The notes: a model not told the origin generated them from the sequence alone. A stretch of 64,000 nucleotides of DNA from Halomonas sp. Bachu 37 (GCF_039691755.1 NZ_CP137552.1:2046001-2110000); one strand, 5' to 3'. Positions 1-7,888 are shown, numbered from the stretch's first letter. Numbers and translations: made by a program.

Positions 1-558
1 ATTAACCAGAAAAATGATCCTACTCCACCAAACAAAAAACCTAAAATCGCCCCAGCCAGACAGGCCGAGCCAATAAAGAAATAACTTGGCCTATATCAAT
101 TCAGGTTTGTGGAGGAATCGCCCATGCTCGCGATTGCAGCAAAAGAAAGTATCTTTTCGTCTATAAAAAACTTCTCCAGCATGAGTGCGTTTAAACCTGA
201 CTCCCCTATAAATAGCTGCGACGAGGCGGTTAACACCTGCTTGCCCGAAGAGCAGTTTCTCTTGATTCAGGACCACGAAATACAGGCGAAGTACCGTTAC
301 CGTGGGCTGGAGTTGAGTTTTCTTACCTTCAGCCCGGTCATTAGCCGTTTGATGGCGGTTCTGGGTATCGAAGCGGAGCAATCGCTTTCCCGCCTGGCGG
401 AGGTTGCCAGGCAACTTGATCTCAAGGTGGAGAAAAAAGAGGCTGATTCCCATGGCGTAATACCCGCCGAACTACACAGCCAGCATTTCTTTATCGTCGA
501 TGAAACCATTGCACTACGGGCTTTATATTGTTCTGGTCAAGTCAGAGCGGACACATTT

Positions 559-1368
559 TCAAGCCGCAGCCGCCAGTTCGATCTCCCTCGGCGTCTGATA
601 GCCTAGGGTCGAGTGAAGCCGGCAACTGTTGTACTCCATCTCGATGTAGTCGATTACATCCCGCCGTGCCGCCTGTCGGCTCGCATACCGCTGGTCAGCC
701 AACCACTCGCTTTTCAGTGAGCCAAAAAAGCGCTCCATGACGGCATTATCCCAGCAGTTCCCCTTGCGGCTCATCGAGGCCTGGAACCCATGCCGAACAA
801 GCGTGCCGCGGTACTCATGCGACGCGTATTGGCTCCCGCGATCGCTATGATGAATCAACCCTCTACCGGGTTGCCGGCGGCCCACGCCCATCTCCAGGGC
901 GTCCAGGACCAGTTGCGTGCGCATGTGCTCGGCCATCGCCCAGCCCACCAACTGCCGGTCGTGGAGGTCGAGCACCGCCGCCAGGTAGAGCCATCCTTCC
1001 AACGTCCAGATAGCCGTAATATCAGCCACCCAGGCCCGATTCGGTGCCGCCACCGTGAATTGGCGATTCAAGAGGTTGGGCGCCACCGGCAGGGTGTGCT
1101 GGGTATCGGTCGTATGACGCCAGCGTCGCCGCTGGCGTGCCTCTACACCGGCTTCCCGCATCAGGCTTCGGGCCTGGTAACGACCGACCTCATAGCCACG
1201 GCGTCGCAGTTCTTTGGCCATGCGGCGGCTGCCGTAGCTGCCGCGCTTCCGGCGATGGATCTCTCTGACCTCATGGAGCAGGGCCTGTCGATGGTCATCA
1301 GGGTCACGTCGTCGCCAGGCATAGAAACCGCTCCGGCTGACCCGCATGACCCGACACAACACGGCCAC
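559..1368 (-). CDS. IS3-family transposase OrfB (DDE integrase catalytic part)
   Basis: This is the catalytic subunit of the transposase, a retroviral-integrase-like fold. The DDE residues are visible as D116 (WVADIT), D176 (HHSDRGSQ) and E212 (NAVMERFFG), spaced as expected for IS3 members. The open frame extends upstream of the first ATG: the reading LLRQRVELRYQFIESEKA continues in this frame back to the slippery site at 1440-1446. The natural product is therefore probably an OrfAB fusion made by -1 frameshifting, and the ATG at 1368 is only the first methionine. There is no internal stop or frameshift. Confidence 0.9.
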   Translation of the reverse strand: MAVLCRVMRVSRSGFYAWRRRDPDDHRQALLHEVREIHRRKRGSYGSRRMAKELRRRGYEVGRYQARSLMREAGVEARQRRRWRHTTDTQHTLPVAPNLLNRQFTVAAPNRAWVADITAIWTLEGWLYLAAVLDLHDRQLVGWAMAEHMRTQLVLDALEMGVGRRQPGRGLIHHSDRGSQYASHEYRGTLVRHGFQASMSRKGNCWDNAVMERFFGSLKSEWLADQRYASRQAARRDVIDYIEMEYNSCRLHSTLGYQTPREIELAAAA

Positions 1369-1406
1369 GGGGTAGGTGGCCTTCTCCGACTCGATGAACT
1401 GGTATC

Positions 1407-1700
1407 TCAGTTCGACTCTTTGGCGAAGAAGGCCGCCGCCTTTTTTAAAATATCCTTTTCAACCTGAAGCTTACGAACTTCTTCGCGGAGCTTCTTGATC
1501 TCGGCGTCGCGATCGTCCTCCTGCCGCCCCGGGGTGCCGGAGCCCTGCTGGCGGTGCTTGCGGCACCAGCGGTCCAGCACGCTGCGCTCCACGCCCAGGC
1601 GCCGGGCGGCCTCGGATACGGAATACCCCTGATCGCTCACCAGGCTCACTGCATCCGCCTTGAATTCATCGGAAAACCGACGTCGAGTCTTCTTGGTCAT
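1407..1700 (-). CDS. IS3-family transposase OrfA (helix-turn-helix protein)
   Basis: A 97-residue protein that binds the element's ends. Residues from about 9 to 45 form an HTH_Tnp_1 domain (SDEFKADAVSLV, then YSVSEAARRLGV). A C-terminal leucine-zipper-like stretch (EIKKLREEVRKLQVEKDILK) is typical of IS3 OrfA multimerisation. The ATG at 1700 is chosen over the one at 1721 because GGAGG sits just upstream of it. The 3' end overlaps the frame of OrfB, and the A6G slippery run at 1440-1446 would allow -1 frameshifting into the fused OrfAB transposase. Confidence 0.88.
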   Translation of the reverse strand: MTKKTRRRFSDEFKADAVSLVSDQGYSVSEAARRLGVERSVLDRWCRKHRQQGSGTPGRQEDDRDAEIKKLREEVRKLQVEKDILKKAAAFFAKESN

Positions 1701-1931
1701 GAACACCTCCACTGCCTCCATTATGAGGCTTACCGGGGTGTCCGCTCTAATTGGACCACTTCAAACAATGCACTTACTTCAGCGCAACACTCTTTGAAGT
1801 TTCATGAGTTGTTATTAAAGACCTGTGCCACATTGGAGCTGCACAATTTCATCAAGCGCTCCATCAAACAGAAACGCAACACATGCCAGATCCTCGAAGA
1901 AATTAAGGATAGACTCTAGCTGTCGCAACTA

Positions 1932-1963
1932 TACCTTATCGAAGCTGTACCTTATCGAAGCTG
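1932..1963. repeat. 16-bp tandem duplication
   Basis: TACCTTATCGAAGCTG occurs twice head to tail (1932-1947 and 1948-1963), just after the stop codon of the split hypothetical gene. It is one of several short tandem repeats in this window with a period of 15-17 bp. Confidence 0.9.
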
Positions 1964-2038
1964 TAGCGCCGCTCCGTCATGCCCATCAACTGGACCATTG
2001 CCACGCTGGCCTCGCCCCTAGGCCAGCGCGGTGGCCGG

Positions 2039-2293
2039 TCAGGCGTCAGGACGCCTGTCGCCCTCGAGGATATTGGCGACGAAGACGGCCTTGCCGTACG
2101 TCTCGAACGACCACTTCATGACCTCCCCCAGCGCTGCCATGACGGCATCGACCTCCCCGAAGACCTGGGTGCTCATGCGGTTGGGGTAAACCTCCAGTTC
2201 ACTTTGTCGTTGCAGACATTTCACTACTTCACGCACGGCAGGTTTGAAATCATCGCTCAAGGGGTAATAGCTGAGCTGGACGGAGAGATACAT
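2039..2293 (-). CDS. YkoF/MTH1187-family thiamine-binding-like protein
   Basis: A small protein of 84 residues resembling a single ferredoxin-like domain of the YkoF family (hydroxymethylpyrimidine/thiamine binding). The start MYLSVQLSYYPL, the segment EVYPNRMSTQVFGE and the helix EVMKWSFETYGKAVFVANIL follow the pattern of that family. The ATG at 2293 has CAGGAG upstream and gives a natural N-terminus; an in-frame start at 2314 adds seven unlikely residues. No thiamine gene lies nearby, so a role in thiamine precursor binding is only a family-based guess. Confidence 0.6.
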   Translation of the reverse strand: MYLSVQLSYYPLSDDFKPAVREVVKCLQRQSELEVYPNRMSTQVFGEVDAVMAALGEVMKWSFETYGKAVFVANILEGDRRPDA

Positions 2294-2340
2294 AGTCACA
2301 CTCCTGATAGGCAATTAGCTGGCTCTGTGTCGCCACTCGG

Positions 2341-3150
2341 TCAATTGAATCGCCGCCACGTTTCCAGGATGGCGGCTCGAGTTTCCTGGGGCTGCTCCAT
2401 GGGAAACATGTGGGTTCCCGGCACCATGCTGATTTCAAGCCCCCTTCGCCGCAGACGCTGGATGCGGCTCGGCGTCAGCAGGTGCGATTCGCTCCCCGCC
2501 ACCACATGCAGGGGCACATTGACGCGCTGGGGCAGCCGCGACAGGTGATCCGGTAAATGACGGAATATCTCGACCTCGACCTGGGGGTCGAAGGTCAATT
2601 CCGCCCGACCGTCCTCGAGTACGCGGGTCCCTGCTTCAATGTAGTCGTGCAACGCTTCGGGGGTAAAGCGCCGAAACAGCCCCCGTCGCCCAAGGTATGT
2701 CGCCATCGCCTCGCGGCTGGGCCACAGCGTGCGCCGCCCTTGGGTCTTGCCCGCCGGCGTGACTCGGTCGATGAAGCCGAAACGCTTGGCGGCCTTCATC
2801 GCCCAGGCATCCGGCCCCAACATCAGCGGAGGGTCGAGCATGATCACACCGTGAAAGCGCTGCGGCTGCTTGTCCGCGGCCATGGCCATCAGCGTGCCGC
2901 CGAGCGAATGCCCCACACCCAGCAGCGGTTCATCCGTCTCGGGCAGGTGGGCCAGCAGCTCGTCGACCAGGTTGGTCCAGTTATGGTTGACGGGATAGTC
3001 CGGGTGATGGCCGAGCCGATCCACCGGATGAACATCGAAATGCTCGGCCAGCGGTGCCAGCAGGCTACGATAGCTTGAGCCGGGAAAGCCGTTGGCGTGA
3101 GCAAATACCAGACGGGGAAGCGTGGGCTTGTTCGAGGTGGACTCAGTCAT
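2341..3150 (-). CDS. alpha/beta-hydrolase, probable esterase
   Basis: A cytoplasmic alpha/beta-hydrolase of 269 residues. The nucleophile elbow is GHSLGG with Ser82. An oxyanion-hole-like FAHANGFPGSSY lies near residues 16-27, and a late histidine (GTHMFPMEQP) probably completes the triad. The ATG at 3150 is preferred; the frame stays open to a TTG at 3213, but that extension has no family-like sequence. The gene follows dinB on the same strand after a hairpin-rich spacer. The substrate cannot be deduced. Confidence 0.75.
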   Translation of the reverse strand: MTESTSNKPTLPRLVFAHANGFPGSSYRSLLAPLAEHFDVHPVDRLGHHPDYPVNHNWTNLVDELLAHLPETDEPLLGVGHSLGGTLMAMAADKQPQRFHGVIMLDPPLMLGPDAWAMKAAKRFGFIDRVTPAGKTQGRRTLWPSREAMATYLGRRGLFRRFTPEALHDYIEAGTRVLEDGRAELTFDPQVEVEIFRHLPDHLSRLPQRVNVPLHVVAGSESHLLTPSRIQRLRRRGLEISMVPGTHMFPMEQPQETRAAILETWRRFN

Positions 3151-3256
3151 GCCGGTCTCATTGTTAGCAGGAGAAGAATTACCTATCAAACTATCACACG
3201 TCTGTTTAATCAATGCCCGACACCATTGATGATTAACCTCAGCTTCCCCTCAGAAG

Positions 3257-3357
3257 AGGTCGGAACTCAATCCGTAGCGGGGGTTATTCGCCATGGATGG
3301 CGAATTTAGCGCCCACGGACGGGTTCATAGCGCCCCCGCATCGGATTGTTCCGACCT
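3257..3357. repeat. nested inverted-repeat (REP/MITE-like) element
   Basis: A 101-bp palindromic unit. The outer arms begin AGGTCGGAAC at 3257 and close with GTTCCGACCT at 3357, and pairing continues with small bulges through CAATCCG and GCGGGGG. Inside is a second hairpin, TTCGCCA-TGGA-TGGCGAA (3287-3304). It lies between the stop of dinB and the start of the hydrolase gene. There is no coding capacity and no T-run, so it looks more like a repetitive extragenic element than a terminator. Confidence 0.65.
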
Positions 3358-3381
3358 GAATGGCTAGCGACGCCAGGCGGG

Positions 3382-4461
3382 TCAGAACAGCGTGAGCTGC
3401 TGCTCCGACCCGGCATCCGCCAGGCGATACCCCACCCCCAGCAGCCGCACCGGCCTGGCGCCGCGCTGCCAGCCGATCTCCAAAAGCGTATCGAACTGCG
3501 CCTGGTCCGGCGCAGGGTCGGCTTGCTCCACCGTTGTCTGGGTAAAGTCGTTGAACTTCACCTTCACCACCGCCCCGCGAACCGCACGCGGCGGGTCCAG
3601 ACGGGAATAGCGGCGTTCCAGGTCGGCCAGCAGCTCCGGCAAGCGCTCGCGACAGGCGGCCAGATGGGGCAAGTCTTCGGGATAGGTATGCTCGGTGCTC
3701 ACCGATTTACGTTCACGTTGCAGGCGTACCGGCCGCTCGTCACGGCCCCAGCTGAGTTCGTGCAGGCGATGACCGAAGCGGCCGAAGCGCTCGACCAGCT
3801 GCGCCAGGGTCCAGGCGCGGACGTCGGCGCAGGTGACGATGCCCAGCTCAGCCAGCTTTTCCGCGGTACGCGGCCCCACCCCATTGATGCGCTTGACCGG
3901 TAGCTGTTTGACGAATGTCTCTACCTCGGCAGGGGTAATCACGAACATTCCGTTGGGCTTGTTCCAGTCGCTGGCGATCTTGGCCAGGAACTTGTTGGGC
4001 GCCACCCCGGCGGAGACAGTGATGCCTACACTCTCCTCCACCCGTTGGCGAATCGCCGCTGCGATACGTGTGGCGCTGCCTTGGCAAAGCTCGCTACCCG
4101 AGACATCGAGAAACGCCTCGTCCAGGGAGAGGGGCTCGATCACCTCGGTGACCTCGCGGTAGATGCCAAAAACCTGCCGCGCCACGGCCTTGTACTTCGC
4201 CATGTCGCCGCGCAGCAGGGTAAGGTGCGGGCACCGCTTGAACGCCTGGGCGGTAGACATCGCCGAATGAATACCGAACCGGCGGGCGGGATAATTGCAG
4301 GTCGAGATCACCCCGCGATGCTCGACGCTACCGCCGATCGCCAATGGAATGTCCCGCAGCGCGGGGTTGTCGCGCATCTCCACTGCGGCGAAGAAACAGT
4401 CGCAATCGCAGTGGATGATCTTGCGCTCCAGCCCCGGCGTTTTAACGTGGCCCCGAGTCAC
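3382..4461 (-). CDS. dinB: DNA polymerase IV
   Basis: Y-family translesion polymerase, 359 residues. The catalytic acidic residues are present: the motif HCDCDCFFAAVEM (D19, D21) and SLDEAFLDVSG (D114, E115). The fingers motif with YPARRFGIHSAM, helix-hairpin-helix segments (KRINGVGPRTAEKL) and the little-finger domain follow. A C-terminal QQLTLF resembles the beta-clamp binding motif. The gene is preceded by tandem LexA boxes, so SOS induction is expected. Confidence 0.95.
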   Translation of the reverse strand: MTRGHVKTPGLERKIIHCDCDCFFAAVEMRDNPALRDIPLAIGGSVEHRGVISTCNYPARRFGIHSAMSTAQAFKRCPHLTLLRGDMAKYKAVARQVFGIYREVTEVIEPLSLDEAFLDVSGSELCQGSATRIAAAIRQRVEESVGITVSAGVAPNKFLAKIASDWNKPNGMFVITPAEVETFVKQLPVKRINGVGPRTAEKLAELGIVTCADVRAWTLAQLVERFGRFGHRLHELSWGRDERPVRLQRERKSVSTEHTYPEDLPHLAACRERLPELLADLERRYSRLDPPRAVRGAVVKVKFNDFTQTTVEQADPAPDQAQFDTLLEIGWQRGARPVRLLGVGYRLADAGSEQQLTLF

Positions 4462-4527
4462 ACGGCTTTCCGTAAACCGACCATAGAATATTCCGGCAAT
4501 CCGTTAGTGATGGTGTATCGAATCAAG

Positions 4528-4569
4528 CTGTATATAAAAACCGCATATAAAAACTGTATATAAAAACAG
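4528..4569 (-). promoter_or_regulatory. tandem LexA (SOS) boxes of dinB
   Basis: CTGTATATAAAAACAG at 4554-4569 is a perfect match to the gammaproteobacterial SOS box CTGT-N8-ACAG. A second copy at 4528-4543, CTGTATATAAAAACCG, differs at one position. A degenerate third copy of the core (ATATAAAAAC at 4545) lies between them, so the core repeats every 13 bp. The boxes are 67-108 bp upstream of the dinB start codon. The match to the consensus is direct; repression by LexA is inferred. Confidence 0.88.
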
Positions 4570-4591
4570 AGGCCTTCAAGTTTAACATACT

Positions 4592-6091
4592 TCAGGTACC
4601 GCAAAAGGTACGCAGCACCTCCTGGCCAGGCTGCGCCGGCAGTGCCCACTCCCGCGCTTCGTCAGTGTCGTCGTAGGGCTTGACCAGCAATGACAAAAGC
4701 GTCCGAAACGGGGTGAAGTCGTTCTGCTCCACCGCCGCCGCGATCACCTCCTCGATACGGTGGTTGCGCGGGATCAGCATCGGATTGGCGCGGCGCATCC
4801 GGTCCAGGCGTGGGCCTTCCAGCACCCCGACCTCTGCGTGATAGGCTTCCCACCGCTCGAGCCAGACCGTCAGCGGCTCGGGCGCCTCGCCAAGCGCCAG
4901 GATATCCTCCCTGACTTGTGGGTAAGCCGGCGTATTCATCGCCGCCGCCAGCTGGTAAAGCCGATAGAAACTCAAGGTGAAGTCCATTCTTCCGGCTTTC
5001 ATCACGGCCTGGAACTCGTCACCCAGCGCCCGGGTGGCGTCCGGTCTCGCCTCGTGATCCAGCCCCAGTTTGGTGGCCAAGACCGATAGCCATTGGGCCT
5101 CGAAATACGCCGAAAAAGCCTCGATCACTTCAGTGGCTCGTGCCACGGCCCGATCGCCGTCCTCGTCGATCAGCGGCAGCAGGGTTTCGGCCAGGCGTGC
5201 CAGGTTCCACTGCGCTATCGCCGGCTGGTTGGCGTAGGCGTAACGCCTGCCTTCGTCGATCGAGCTGAACACGGTATTGGGATGAAAGCGCTCCATGAAC
5301 GCACAGGGGCCGTAATCGATGGTCTCGCCGGTGACGCTCATGTTGTCGGTGTTCATCACGCCATGAATGAAGCCCACGCCCATCCACCGCGCTACAAGAT
5401 ACGCCTGGCGCCGCACGATGGCATCGAGCAGGGCCAGGTAGCGTTCCTCGTCGGGCCGTTCGGCAAGTTCTGGGTAGTGGCGACCGATCACGTGATCGGC
5501 CAGTTCCTGCAGCGCCTCGATGTCGCCGCGCGCCGCCAGGTACTGGAAAGTCCCGATACGCACGTGACTTGACGCGACGCGGGTCAGGACCGCGCCGGGC
5601 TCGACAACGCGGCGGCGGACTCGCTCGCCGGTGGTCACGGCGGCCAGAGCGCGGGTGGTGGGAATATCCAGCGCCTGCATGGCTTCACTGACCAGATACT
5701 CGCGTAGTACCGGCCCCAGCGGGGCTCTGCCGTCGCCACCTCGTGAGAAGGGGGTGCGTCCGGCACCCTTGAGCTGCACATCCTGCAAGCGACCGTCCTG
5801 GTCGCGCACCTCGCCCAGCAACAGCGCCCTGCCGTCGCCGAGCTGGGGCACGAAATTGCCGAACTGGTGGCCGGCGTACGCCATGGCCAACGGCTTGGCG
5901 CCCGGCGGCACCTCGTTACCACTCAGCCACTGGGTCAAGTGGCTATCATCGGGCTGCTCCTGCATGCCCAACCGATGCGCCAGGGCGGTATTGAACGCCA
6001 CCAGGCGTGGTTCAGCCACCGGCGTCGGCGAGCTATCCTTCCAGCACGCGGCCGGTAGCTCGCGGTAGTGATGGTCGAAGTTGAGCCACAT
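4592..6091 (-). CDS. selO: protein adenylyltransferase SelO (YdiU family)
   Basis: A pseudokinase-fold enzyme that transfers AMP to Ser/Thr/Tyr of target proteins, known in E. coli for a role in redox homeostasis. It has about 499 residues, close to the family length. Visible hallmarks are KGAGRTPFSRGGDGRAPLG, the segment GVMNTDNMSVTGETIDYGPC with the metal-binding Asn and Asp, and the C-terminal RNPMLIPRNH. The ATG at 6091 is chosen because GGAGA lies 6 bases upstream. It is followed on the same strand by dinB, but the LexA boxes mark a separate promoter there. Confidence 0.93.
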   Translation of the reverse strand: MWLNFDHHYRELPAACWKDSSPTPVAEPRLVAFNTALAHRLGMQEQPDDSHLTQWLSGNEVPPGAKPLAMAYAGHQFGNFVPQLGDGRALLLGEVRDQDGRLQDVQLKGAGRTPFSRGGDGRAPLGPVLREYLVSEAMQALDIPTTRALAAVTTGERVRRRVVEPGAVLTRVASSHVRIGTFQYLAARGDIEALQELADHVIGRHYPELAERPDEERYLALLDAIVRRQAYLVARWMGVGFIHGVMNTDNMSVTGETIDYGPCAFMERFHPNTVFSSIDEGRRYAYANQPAIAQWNLARLAETLLPLIDEDGDRAVARATEVIEAFSAYFEAQWLSVLATKLGLDHEARPDATRALGDEFQAVMKAGRMDFTLSFYRLYQLAAAMNTPAYPQVREDILALGEAPEPLTVWLERWEAYHAEVGVLEGPRLDRMRRANPMLIPRNHRIEEVIAAAVEQNDFTPFRTLLSLLVKPYDDTDEAREWALPAQPGQEVLRTFCGT

Positions 6092-6162
6092 GGCAATCTC
6101 CATTAATGTCTTGCGCTTGAAAACTAGACCCTCTACAGGGCCTACGACAAAGGAACGTCACC

Positions 6163-6777
6163 ATTCATTCCCATTCGATTCTCGATTTCGCTCCCCTGCC
6201 ACGTCATTTTTACGCCCGCAATACGCTAGAGGTAGCCCAGGATCTGCTCGGTTGCCATCTGGTGCGGGAGATGCCCAACGGCCAGCGGCTGGTGGGACGC
6301 ATCGTGGAAGTGGAGGCCTACGTGGGCCCGCATGATACCGCCTGCCACGCGGCCAAGGGGCGAACGACACGCACCGAGGCGATGTTCGGCCCTCCCGGAC
6401 ACGCCTACGTGTATCTAATCTACGGTATCCACCATATGCTCAACGTCGTTACCCAGCGCGAAGGTTATCCCTGTGCGGTGTTGATTCGGGCCATGGAGCC
6501 AGTGCTGGGAGAGGCCCAGATGCGCCTGCTGCGTTCGGCGAAGGGCAAGCAATTGAGCAACGGTCCGGGAAAACTGGCCAAGGCCTTGGCAGTGGACAAG
6601 AGCCTATACGGGCACGACCTGACCCTGGGGGAAAAGCTCTGGGTATGCCCGCGCCGCCCGGGAGACACACCCCCGATCGCCACCGGACCCCGGGTCGGCA
6701 TCGACTACGCCGAAACAGAACACCGCGACGCCCCCTGGCGACTATGGTTCGAAGGCAACCCCTGGGTGTCGCGCTAG
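6163..6777 (+). CDS. DNA-3-methyladenine glycosylase (AAG/MPG family)
   Basis: A base-excision glycosylase that removes alkylated purines. RIVEVEAYVGPHDTACHA contains the catalytic Glu, with GPPGHAYVYLIYGIHHMLN and SNGPGKLAKAL downstream, as in the AAG family. The first conventional start in frame (GTG at 6262) would delete the family's N-terminal LPRHFYARNTLEVAQDLLGC, which is present upstream. The frame is open from a TGA at 6118-6120, with no ATG, GTG or TTG before 6262. AAGGA followed 8 bases later by ATT at 6163 suggests a rare ATT start (204 residues). The stop TAG overlaps a MITE end. Confidence 0.85.
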   Translation: MHSHSILDFAPLPRHFYARNTLEVAQDLLGCHLVREMPNGQRLVGRIVEVEAYVGPHDTACHAAKGRTTRTEAMFGPPGHAYVYLIYGIHHMLNVVTQREGYPCAVLIRAMEPVLGEAQMRLLRSAKGKQLSNGPGKLAKALAVDKSLYGHDLTLGEKLWVCPRRPGDTPPIATGPRVGIDYAETEHRDAPWRLWFEGNPWVSR

Positions 6778-6806
6778 GGTCTGTTGACGTTTCATCGTGA
6801 ACCGCC
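6775..6806. repeat. solitary MITE terminus
   Basis: TA followed by AGGGTCTGTTGACGTTTCAT-like sequence (6776-6795) is identical over 20 bases to the left end of the element at 32439-32704. The following bases CGTGAACCGC match that element's right end better. Only one end is present. The glycosylase stop codon TAG (6775-6777) and the sirtuin stop codon (6792-6794, minus strand) both lie inside it. Confidence 0.75.
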
Positions 6807-7703
6807 AAGCCGAGCCAGCGTATCCTCCAGCACAGCGGTCAACGGAGCTGAGAGCTTGAGCGAGAGCAAGGGGTCGGCGCGGGTCACGCCCAGGTTGAGC
6901 GCAGCAACAGGCATGCCCCGTTCGTGGGCCTGGCGACACAGACGATACCCCGAGAACACCATCAGCGAGGTGCCAATTGCCAGTACCGCATCCGCCCGCG
7001 CCAGGCCCTCCTCCGCCTGCTGCCGGCGGATGGCAGGCACCACATCGCCGTAGAACACCACATCGGGCTTGAATATTCCGCCGCAGCGCTGGCAGTCATG
7101 TACCTTGAAATCAGCGAAGTCGGTTTCCAGATCCGCGTCGCCGTCCGGCGCATGCTGGGCCTTGAGCGAGGCAAAGGCTGGGTTCAAGCGAGCCAGCTGG
7201 TCGTGCAGAGCGTGGCGCATCATGCTGTAGCCGCACTGCATGCACTTGACCAGATCGGCACGCCCGTGCAGGTCGATTACCCGTCGCGATCCGGCGCGCT
7301 GGTGAAGGCGGTCGACGTTCTGGGTCACCAGGGTATCGACATGGCCGAGGGCTTCCAGTCTCGCCAGGGCGCGGTGGGCACCACCGACTTGCGCTTCGCG
7401 CAGCGCCTTGAAACCCACCAACGCCCGGGCCCAGTACCGGCGGCGCACCGCGAGAGAGCCCATGAAATCACCATGTTGCACCGGTGGAGGCCGCTTCCAA
7501 CGGCCCGCGGCGTCGCGATAATCGGGAATGCCGCTATCGGTACTCACCCCGGCGCCAGTGATCACCAACAGCCTGGGATGGTCGCGCAGGAAATCCGCCA
7601 GCGCCAGACCCGCGGCGTCTATGCTATCGATGGTCTCGACACCAGGCAGGGTCGCGTTTGCGCGGCTGTCGCGATAATCGGGCTTGGCGGTAACAGGTGG
7701 CAC
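6792..7703 (-). CDS. sirtuin, NAD-dependent protein deacylase
   Basis: Sir2-family enzyme of about 303 residues that uses NAD+ to remove acyl groups from lysines. ITGAGVSTDSGIPDYRD (about 48-64), TQNVDRLH (128-134), the catalytic His in LHGR (H146) and two CxxC zinc pairs (CMQC at 154-157, CQRC further on) are all present. The frame stays open upstream through a repeat array that would encode a GLYK-rich tail. GTG at 7703 with GGAGGA 7 bases upstream is clearly the better start. The last residues GGSR and the stop come from a MITE end, so the natural C-terminus may be altered. Confidence 0.9.
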   Translation of the reverse strand: MPPVTAKPDYRDSRANATLPGVETIDSIDAAGLALADFLRDHPRLLVITGAGVSTDSGIPDYRDAAGRWKRPPPVQHGDFMGSLAVRRRYWARALVGFKALREAQVGGAHRALARLEALGHVDTLVTQNVDRLHQRAGSRRVIDLHGRADLVKCMQCGYSMMRHALHDQLARLNPAFASLKAQHAPDGDADLETDFADFKVHDCQRCGGIFKPDVVFYGDVVPAIRRQQAEEGLARADAVLAIGTSLMVFSGYRLCRQAHERGMPVAALNLGVTRADPLLSLKLSAPLTAVLEDTLARLGGSR

Positions 7704-7746
7704 GGCGTTTTCCTCCAGAACAGGCGGGTACGCTAGACTATGGTGA

Positions 7747-7851
7747 TACAGGCCATGTTTATACAGACCAAGTTTGTACAGACTAGGTTTATACAGACCC
7801 TGTTTATACAGACTAGGTTTATACAGACCCTGTTTATACAGACCAGGTCGA
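7747..7851. repeat. 15-bp minisatellite, 7 copies
   Basis: TACAG recurs at 7747, 7762, 7777, 7792, 7807, 7822 and 7837, exactly every 15 bp. The unit is about TACAGACCCTGTTTA and alternates between ACC-CTG and ACT-AGG variants. The array lies in the divergent spacer between the sirtuin (GTG at 7703) and the ubiF-like gene (ATG at 7889), where promoters for both are expected. It could vary in copy number. Confidence 0.95.
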
Positions 7852-7888
7852 TAATAGTGGCAGCTACTATGCAGCAAGGAGCACATTC

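Larger units (their letters stand above)
534..1758 (-). mobile_element. IS3-family insertion sequence, about 1.2 kb
   Basis: Imperfect terminal inverted repeats lie at both ends: TGGTCAAGTCAGAGCGGACA starts at 534, and the reverse complement of the right end reads TGGTCCAATTAGAGCGGACA. The ends are TG and CA as in other IS3 members. Two overlapping minus-strand frames encode OrfA and OrfB with a frameshift signal between them. The likely 3-bp target repeat is TTC (531-533 and 1760-1762), one base offset from the TG/CA ends on the right, so the right boundary could be 1759. Both transposase frames look intact, so the copy may still be active. Confidence 0.9.
124..1919 (+). pseudogene. hypothetical gene interrupted by an IS3-family element
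   Basis: The 5' part runs from ATG at 124 (GGAGG at 111-115, 8 bases upstream) for 136 codons and stops making sense at the insertion at 534. Past the element, bases 1763-1919 carry 51 codons ending in TAG. If one of the two TTC copies (531-533 and 1760-1762) is removed with the element, the two parts join in frame to give a protein of about 188 residues. The product is soluble and helical in character, with a Lys/Glu-rich C-terminal part. No family was recognised. The region is AT-richer than the rest of the window, which suggests acquisition by transfer. Confidence 0.6.

Noticed and set aside
7747..7851. Regular short repeats resembling a CRISPR array
   Set aside because: Units are 15 bp, directly adjacent with no spacers, and no cas gene is present; this is a minisatellite.
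7704..7886. A GLYK-rich N-terminal extension of the sirtuin
   Set aside because: It is a read-through of the 15-bp repeat array; GTG at 7703 with GGAGGA upstream gives the proper start.
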